From: Acidobacteriota bacterium
GTDB taxonomy: Bacteria; Acidobacteriota; Blastocatellia; Pyrinomonadales; Pyrinomonadaceae
Assembly (NCBI GenBank): GCA_013698055.1
Contig: JACCVS010000570.1
Location: 1 to 8,357 of the forward strand
Length of the DNA: 8,357 nt
Reading direction: 5' to 3'
Shown here: piece by piece, positions 5,218 to 8,357 of the stretch
Layout: each line of letters begins with the position of its first letter
Numbering within the stretch: the first letter of the stretch is position 1
The notes under the pieces: generated by a model
The model's input: only the letters and a program-made list of their open reading frames with translations
The model's database searches: none
Told to the model about the DNA's origin: nothing
Made by a program: the position numbers and the translations under genes

Positions 5218-6489
5218 ATGGCCGCAATCTTCGCACTGTGCGACTGTAACAACTTCTACGTCTCCTGCGAGCGTGTCTTTAACGCCAGGCTGGTGAATCG
5301 TCCGGTGGTTGTGCTCTCGAATAATGATGGCTGCGTTGTGGCAAGGTCGAATGAAGCCAAGGCGCTGGGCATCAAGATGGGTGTCCCTCTCTTTCAGGCG
5401 CAGCACATCATTGATGCTCATGACGTTCAAGTGCTTTCATCGAATTATGCTCTGTACAGTGATATGTCGCACAGGGTGATGAGCGTGCTTCAGGACTTCA
5501 CGCCGGAGATAGAGCTTTACTCGATTGATGAAGCCTTTCTGAATCTTGAGCACAACGTTGCGTCCGGCTCGCTCAGTGACTTCGGGCGGAAGATACGGCA
5601 GACGATTTATCAGTGGACGGGCATCCCCATCTCTATCGGAATGGCCGAGACAAAGACGTTGGCGAAACTGGCCAACAATCTGGCGAAGAAATCGGAGAAA
5701 GCAAAGGGCGTGTTAGACCTGTCATGCTCGCCATATCAAGACCACGCGCTGGAATGCACTCCGGTCGGAAACCTCTGGGGAATCGGACGACAGTATGCGA
5801 AACTGCTCAATAGTCACGGCATCACAAACGCAAAGCAGTTCAGAGATGTTGACATTCGATGGGCGCGGAAAACTTTAACAGTCGTCGGCGCGCGCATCGT
5901 CGAAGAGTTGCGTGGAAATAGCTGTCTGCCGCTTGAAAGTTTCCCGCCTGCAAAGAAGAGTCTGACCTGTTCACGCTCATTCGGCCATTCGGTCGAGACG
6001 CTTTCAGATTTGCGCGAAGCCGTCGCGACTTTTACTGTTCGCGTTGCTGAAAGATTACGAAAGAACAAACTGGTGGCAGGCGCAATCACAGTTTTCGTAG
6101 CCACCAATCGCTTCGCTAAAGATGCTCCGTATTATGCGGACTCGGCGACAATCGAAATGGCTTACCCTACCGACACAACGCCCGAATTGCTTGAGCGTTC
6201 GATGAAGTGTATTGAGAAACTTTACCGGGCGGGCTGCAAGTTTAAGTCTGCCGGTGTGTTGTTGAATGCTTTAGCGCCTGCGAGTCCGATGACAATCAGA
6301 ATGAATAATGATAAGCAATGGGTTAAGTCGAGAAGTCTGATCCGGGCAGTTGACCGGATCAATGCCCGGATGGGGCGCGATACCATTAAGTTCGGCATCG
6401 TCGGAGTTGAGCAGCGATGGAAGACGAAATTTGAGAAACGCTCCGCGCGGTCTACTACCAACTGGAATGAGATTTTAGCAATCGCTTGA
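5218..6489 (+). CDS. umuC: UmuC, Y-family translesion DNA polymerase (catalytic subunit of Pol V)
   Basis: The 423-residue protein is full length (422 in E. coli). It copies past damaged bases with low fidelity, together with UmuD' and RecA. Catalytic acidic residues are visible as Asp9 in ALCDCNNFYVSCE and Asp104-Glu105 in YSIDEAFLNL. Tyr14 sits at the steric-gate position that excludes ribonucleotides. VVVLSNNDGCVVARSNEAKALGI (30-52) is the fingers signature. ISIGMAETKTLAKLANNLAKK (139-157) and NLWGIGRQYAKLLNSHGI (185-202) complete the palm and thumb signatures, followed by the little-finger domain and a UmuC-specific tail. Where E. coli UmuC has its beta-clamp motif QLNLF (357-361), this protein has PMTIRM. 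No clear ribosome binding site precedes the ATG, so translation is probably coupled to umuD, which ends 4 bp earlier. Confidence 0.96.
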   Translation: MAAIFALCDCNNFYVSCERVFNARLVNRPVVVLSNNDGCVVARSNEAKALGIKMGVPLFQAQHIIDAHDVQVLSSNYALYSDMSHRVMSVLQDFTPEIELYSIDEAFLNLEHNVASGSLSDFGRKIRQTIYQWTGIPISIGMAETKTLAKLANNLAKKSEKAKGVLDLSCSPYQDHALECTPVGNLWGIGRQYAKLLNSHGITNAKQFRDVDIRWARKTLTVVGARIVEELRGNSCLPLESFPPAKKSLTCSRSFGHSVETLSDLREAVATFTVRVAERLRKNKLVAGAITVFVATNRFAKDAPYYADSATIEMAYPTDTTPELLERSMKCIEKLYRAGCKFKSAGVLLNALAPASPMTIRMNNDKQWVKSRSLIRAVDRINARMGRDTIKFGIVGVEQRWKTKFEKRSARSTTNWNEILAIA

Positions 6490-6838
6490 TGCCTGCAACT
6501 CTTCTTGCGAGGGGCATCCTGCTGCCAAATGAGGGCGGAATGAAATCATGCCCGCGAAATGCGCGAGTGTATGAGAATGAGACTTGACTGCGGTGTTTTG
6601 TTCGCTCCTGATGAGGCATGAAAACGAGTAGCAGAGTAATTTGCTGCGCGCTTCCAAGTTTTATCAATCCCTTACTTCAACGGAACAGTAGGTGCATTAA
6701 GCAAATCGAATTAGCCGTGCTGCCCAATCTCTTGTCATGGCGGCTCAGAACCTCGCGATAGCTAATGTTGAACATGCGCGCCGCCTTTCGGTCAGGTTTA
6801 CCGCAAGGCGTGCGCCTTTGATGTGAGGAACCTGCAAA
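6490..6838. other. Gene-free stretch between umuC and the rhomboid gene
   Basis: No intact gene is supported in these 349 bp. Minus-strand open frames at 6455-6667 have no start signals or familiar motifs. The right part contains the HTH relic at 6722-6802. No strong terminator follows umuC and no clean promoter for the rhomboid gene is visible. TTGACT at 6583-6588 lacks a good -10 partner. Confidence 0.5.
6722..6802 (-). pseudogene. Relic of a Fis-type helix-turn-helix (C-terminus of an NtrC-like regulator)
   Basis: On the minus strand one frame reads GKPDRKAARMFNISYREVLSRHDKRLG. The known C-terminal DNA-binding helix-turn-helix of NtrC/AtoC-family sigma54 activators reads like '(G)N..KAARMLNISYRALLYKIKEAG'. 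The match covers both helices. Nothing upstream in this frame (which would lie antisense to the rhomboid gene) resembles the AAA+ domain, and the frame runs on without a stop in the usual place. It therefore looks like the tail of a gene whose body was lost. Chance similarity over 27 residues is possible. Confidence 0.4.
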
Positions 6839-7588
6839 ATGATCTTTCCAATAGGCGATGACAATTCCGACCGCACAACTGCGCCCATCGTCAATTACGT
6901 GCTCATCGCGATTAACATTCTCGTCTTCGTTCTGCTGCAAGGCGCGACGGGTGATAACAAATTCACCTCTTCTTTCGCGACCGTTCCCGAAGAGATTCGC
7001 ACTGGGCAGGATGTCAAAGGCCCTGTTCCCATCAAGGTGGGGACGCAGGAAGGCGTAATCAATCTGGGAGAAACGCCCAGCCCGGTTTACATCACGTTGC
7101 TGACTTCCATGTTCATGCATGGGGGCTGGATGCATCTCTTGGGCAACATGCTCTTTTTGTGGATATTTGGTGACAATCTCGAAAACCGGATGGGACGTTT
7201 TAAGTATTTAATCTTCTATCTCGTGACAGGATTGGTCGCATCACTGGCGCATGTCATCTCGACGTTCACCTTTGGCGACAATGTCTTCATCCCGAGTCTC
7301 GGAGCTTCGGGAGCAATCTCAGGCGTCATGGGTGGCTATCTGGTGCTGTTCCCGAAGCGGCAGGTGAAGGTGATCCTGCTCAGGATGCTAACGTCAGTGC
7401 CCGCGATTGTCGCCATTGGGATGTGGTTCGTCTTGCAGTTGGTTCAAGCATACGGCGTCATCTCGGCGGGACCGAACTCCGGCGGTGGCGTGGCCTTCAT
7501 GGCGCACGTCGGCGGCTTCGTCGCGGGACTGATTCTCGTCAAGCTGTTTGCCGCCGGAAGCAACCCAACGGCAGCGGTCAGACCGTAA
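6839..7588 (+). CDS. Rhomboid family intramembrane serine protease
   Basis: The 249-residue polytopic membrane protein cleaves other membrane proteins within the bilayer; its substrates are unknown. Motifs: first membrane helix at about 16-35; a long loop (36-83); HGGWMHLLGNMLFLWIFGDNLE (94-115), with the His and Asn residues (His94, His99, Asn103) that line the active site in the family; nucleophile Ser157 in GASGAISG; and catalytic His223 in MAHVGGFVAG. About six membrane segments can be counted. GAGGA (6825-6829) lies 9 nt before the ATG. The loop after helix 1 is longer than in GlpG-type enzymes, as is common in the bacterial and plant subgroup with 'L..MF.HG...HL.GNM..L..FG..LE'. The DUF2383 gene starts 71 bp downstream on the same strand. 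Confidence 0.93.
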   Translation: MIFPIGDDNSDRTTAPIVNYVLIAINILVFVLLQGATGDNKFTSSFATVPEEIRTGQDVKGPVPIKVGTQEGVINLGETPSPVYITLLTSMFMHGGWMHLLGNMLFLWIFGDNLENRMGRFKYLIFYLVTGLVASLAHVISTFTFGDNVFIPSLGASGAISGVMGGYLVLFPKRQVKVILLRMLTSVPAIVAIGMWFVLQLVQAYGVISAGPNSGGGVAFMAHVGGFVAGLILVKLFAAGSNPTAAVRP

Positions 7589-7659
7589 TAATTTTGGGCA
7601 ACGACTTTCAAATAAGCGTTGCTCCTGGCACTAAAACTCAAGCAAGGAGAAAGAAGTAA

Positions 7660-8118
7660 ATGGCTATGGATAACGACAACGTCATCTCGACACTCAACAA
7701 TTTAATTGAAACCTGCAAGGACGGCGAAAACGGATTTCGCACCGCTGCGGATGGCGTCAAAAACTCTGAGTTGAAGACGCTCTTTAATACCTACTCGCAG
7801 CAGCGCGCGCAGTTTGCCGCCGAGCTACAGTCGGAAGTTCGCAATCTGGGAGGCGATCCGGAAGATACGGGCAGCGTCGCCGCGACGCTTCATCGCGGTT
7901 GGATCAACATCAAGTCTACCGTGACCGGCGAAGACGAAGCCGCGGTCATTGCAGAATGCGAGCGCGGCGAAGATTCAGCCGTCAAGAATTACAAAGACGC
8001 GATGAATGCGACCTTACCCACTAATCTTCAATCAGTCATCCAGCGGCAATTCACGCAGGTCAAAGAAGCGCACGACCGCATCCGCGCGCTGGAGAAAGCC
8101 GGCAGCGCCGGAGCGTAA
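7660..8118 (+). CDS. PA2169/DUF2383 family protein, ferritin-like four-helix bundle
   Basis: The 152-residue soluble protein matches the PA2169 family (DUF2383), predicted to fold as a ferritin-like four-helix bundle. It shows the family layout: helix 1 with LNNLIETCKDGENGFRTAAD (12-31); helix 2 with LKTLFNTYSQQRAQFAAELQSEVRNLGG (38-65); the linker GGDPEDTGSVAATLHRGWINIK (64-85); then ECERGEDSAVKNYKDAM (99-115) and a final long helix (121-146). The biochemical role of the family is not established to my knowledge. Acidic residues such as Glu17, Glu99 and Glu101 could bind metal, but this is inference. AAGGAG (7644-7649) is 10 nt before the ATG; a second ATG two codons later is an alternative start. 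It may be co-transcribed with the rhomboid gene, and a terminator follows. Confidence 0.9.
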   Translation: MAMDNDNVISTLNNLIETCKDGENGFRTAADGVKNSELKTLFNTYSQQRAQFAAELQSEVRNLGGDPEDTGSVAATLHRGWINIKSTVTGEDEAAVIAECERGEDSAVKNYKDAMNATLPTNLQSVIQRQFTQVKEAHDRIRALEKAGSAGA

Positions 8119-8122
8119 GGTC

Positions 8123-8223
8123 AATGCAAAATTAAAAATGTAAATTGCAAAAGTGAGGCGGAAGCTGATTATGAAATTGGCTTCCGCCTCTGCTTTTACA
8201 TTTTCAAGTTTGCATTTTGCATT
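8123..8223. repeat. AT-rich 101-bp imperfect palindrome enclosing a terminator
   Basis: AATGCAAAAT (8123-8132) and ATTTTGCATT (8214-8223) form perfect outer arms. Partly matching AT-rich sequence (TGTAAA versus TTTACA and neighbours) leads to a perfect inner stem at 8155-8190. The whole unit looks like a dispersed intergenic palindrome (MITE-like) recruited as a terminator. Confidence 0.55.
8155..8198 (+). terminator. Rho-independent terminator after the DUF2383 gene
   Basis: GAGGCGGAAGC (8155-8165) pairs perfectly with GCTTCCGCCTC (8180-8190) around a 14-nt loop, followed by TGCTTTTA. An A-rich run on the 5' side (GCAAAAG) would give a T-run on the opposite strand, so it may act both ways. 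Confidence 0.75.
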
Positions 8224-8279
8224 ATTACTTCCCGCTCTTGTAATATCACCCGGCAATCAAGCGAGGAGTATTACCTTTG

Positions 8280-8357
8280 ATGTCAACGACTGAAACCATT
8301 CTTCCTCCCATCAATCAACAGGGTCTCGATGTTCGCTCGACGCCGCGCGAGGAGATG
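8280..8357 (+). CDS. N-terminus of an unidentified protein, cut by the window end
   Basis: ATG 8280 opens a frame of 26 codons (MSTTETILPPINQQGLDV...) that continues to the last base. GAGGAG (8263-8268) lies 11 nt upstream. No family can be named from these residues. They are polar and proline-containing, without a signal peptide, suggesting a cytoplasmic protein. A weak TAATAT -10-like box at 8241-8246 might drive it. Confidence 0.6.
   Translation, partial: MSTTETILPPINQQGLDVRSTPREEM

Noticed and set aside
7594..7625. Weak hairpin (GGGCAACG with CGTTGCTCC) between the rhomboid and DUF2383 genes
   Set aside because: Only 8 pairs with one wobble, a 13-nt loop and no T-tract; not convincing as a terminator.
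1..8357. Searched for CRISPR arrays, tRNA genes, rRNA and intact transposases
   Set aside because: No regularly spaced direct repeats, cloverleaf sequence or transposase domains were seen.

Overview
The window looks like about 8.4 kb of bacterial chromosome with moderate GC, Shine-Dalgarno starts and short intergenic regions rich in hairpins. No rRNA, tRNA, CRISPR array or intact insertion sequence is visible. Gene content (a membrane-anchored di-haem MauG/CcpA-type protein, a PA2169/DUF2383 protein, a rhomboid protease, umuDC) and the AT-rich palindromic spacer remind me of Acidobacteriota. That placement is an impression, not a demonstrated affiliation.

Left part (1-3034). The window opens with two short, apparently related coding remnants (1-121 and about 180-320) either side of a clear Rho-independent terminator, then a 17-bp hairpin. 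Next come a small exported four-cysteine protein with its own promoter (578-991) and a lipoprotein gene whose signal peptide and body lie in different frames (1058-1577). Convergent to these is the di-haem cytochrome/peroxidase gene on the minus strand (1730-3034). A strong palindrome between the convergent genes resembles an IS200/IS605-type end.

Middle part (3035-4790). A 56-codon ORF (3451-3621) has a perfect 16-bp palindrome upstream and a terminator hairpin whose loop contains its stop codon. On the minus strand follow a DprA-like SLOG-fold protein (3759-4274) and, immediately upstream of it, a Phd/YefM-type antitoxin gene broken by one base (4310-4505) that keeps a good promoter. No toxin is present beside it.

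Right part (4791-8357). umuD and umuC form a tight operon (4-bp gap) behind a strong sigma70-like promoter with an overlapping dyad. A gene-poor stretch (6490-6838) carries what looks like a relic of a Fis-type helix-turn-helix on the minus strand. A rhomboid protease and a DUF2383 protein follow in the same direction. A terminator set in a 101-bp imperfect palindrome closes them off, and the start of another gene (8280) runs off the end.

The umuDC pair is a mutagenic translesion-synthesis operon expected to respond to DNA damage. The other genes do not form an obvious pathway. The main theme is decay: two single-frame breaks, two coding remnants and an HTH relic suggest turnover of accessory genes, though indel sequencing errors could explain some breaks. 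I found no convincing new multi-gene system. The best candidate for follow-up is the SLOG gene coupled to the broken antitoxin.
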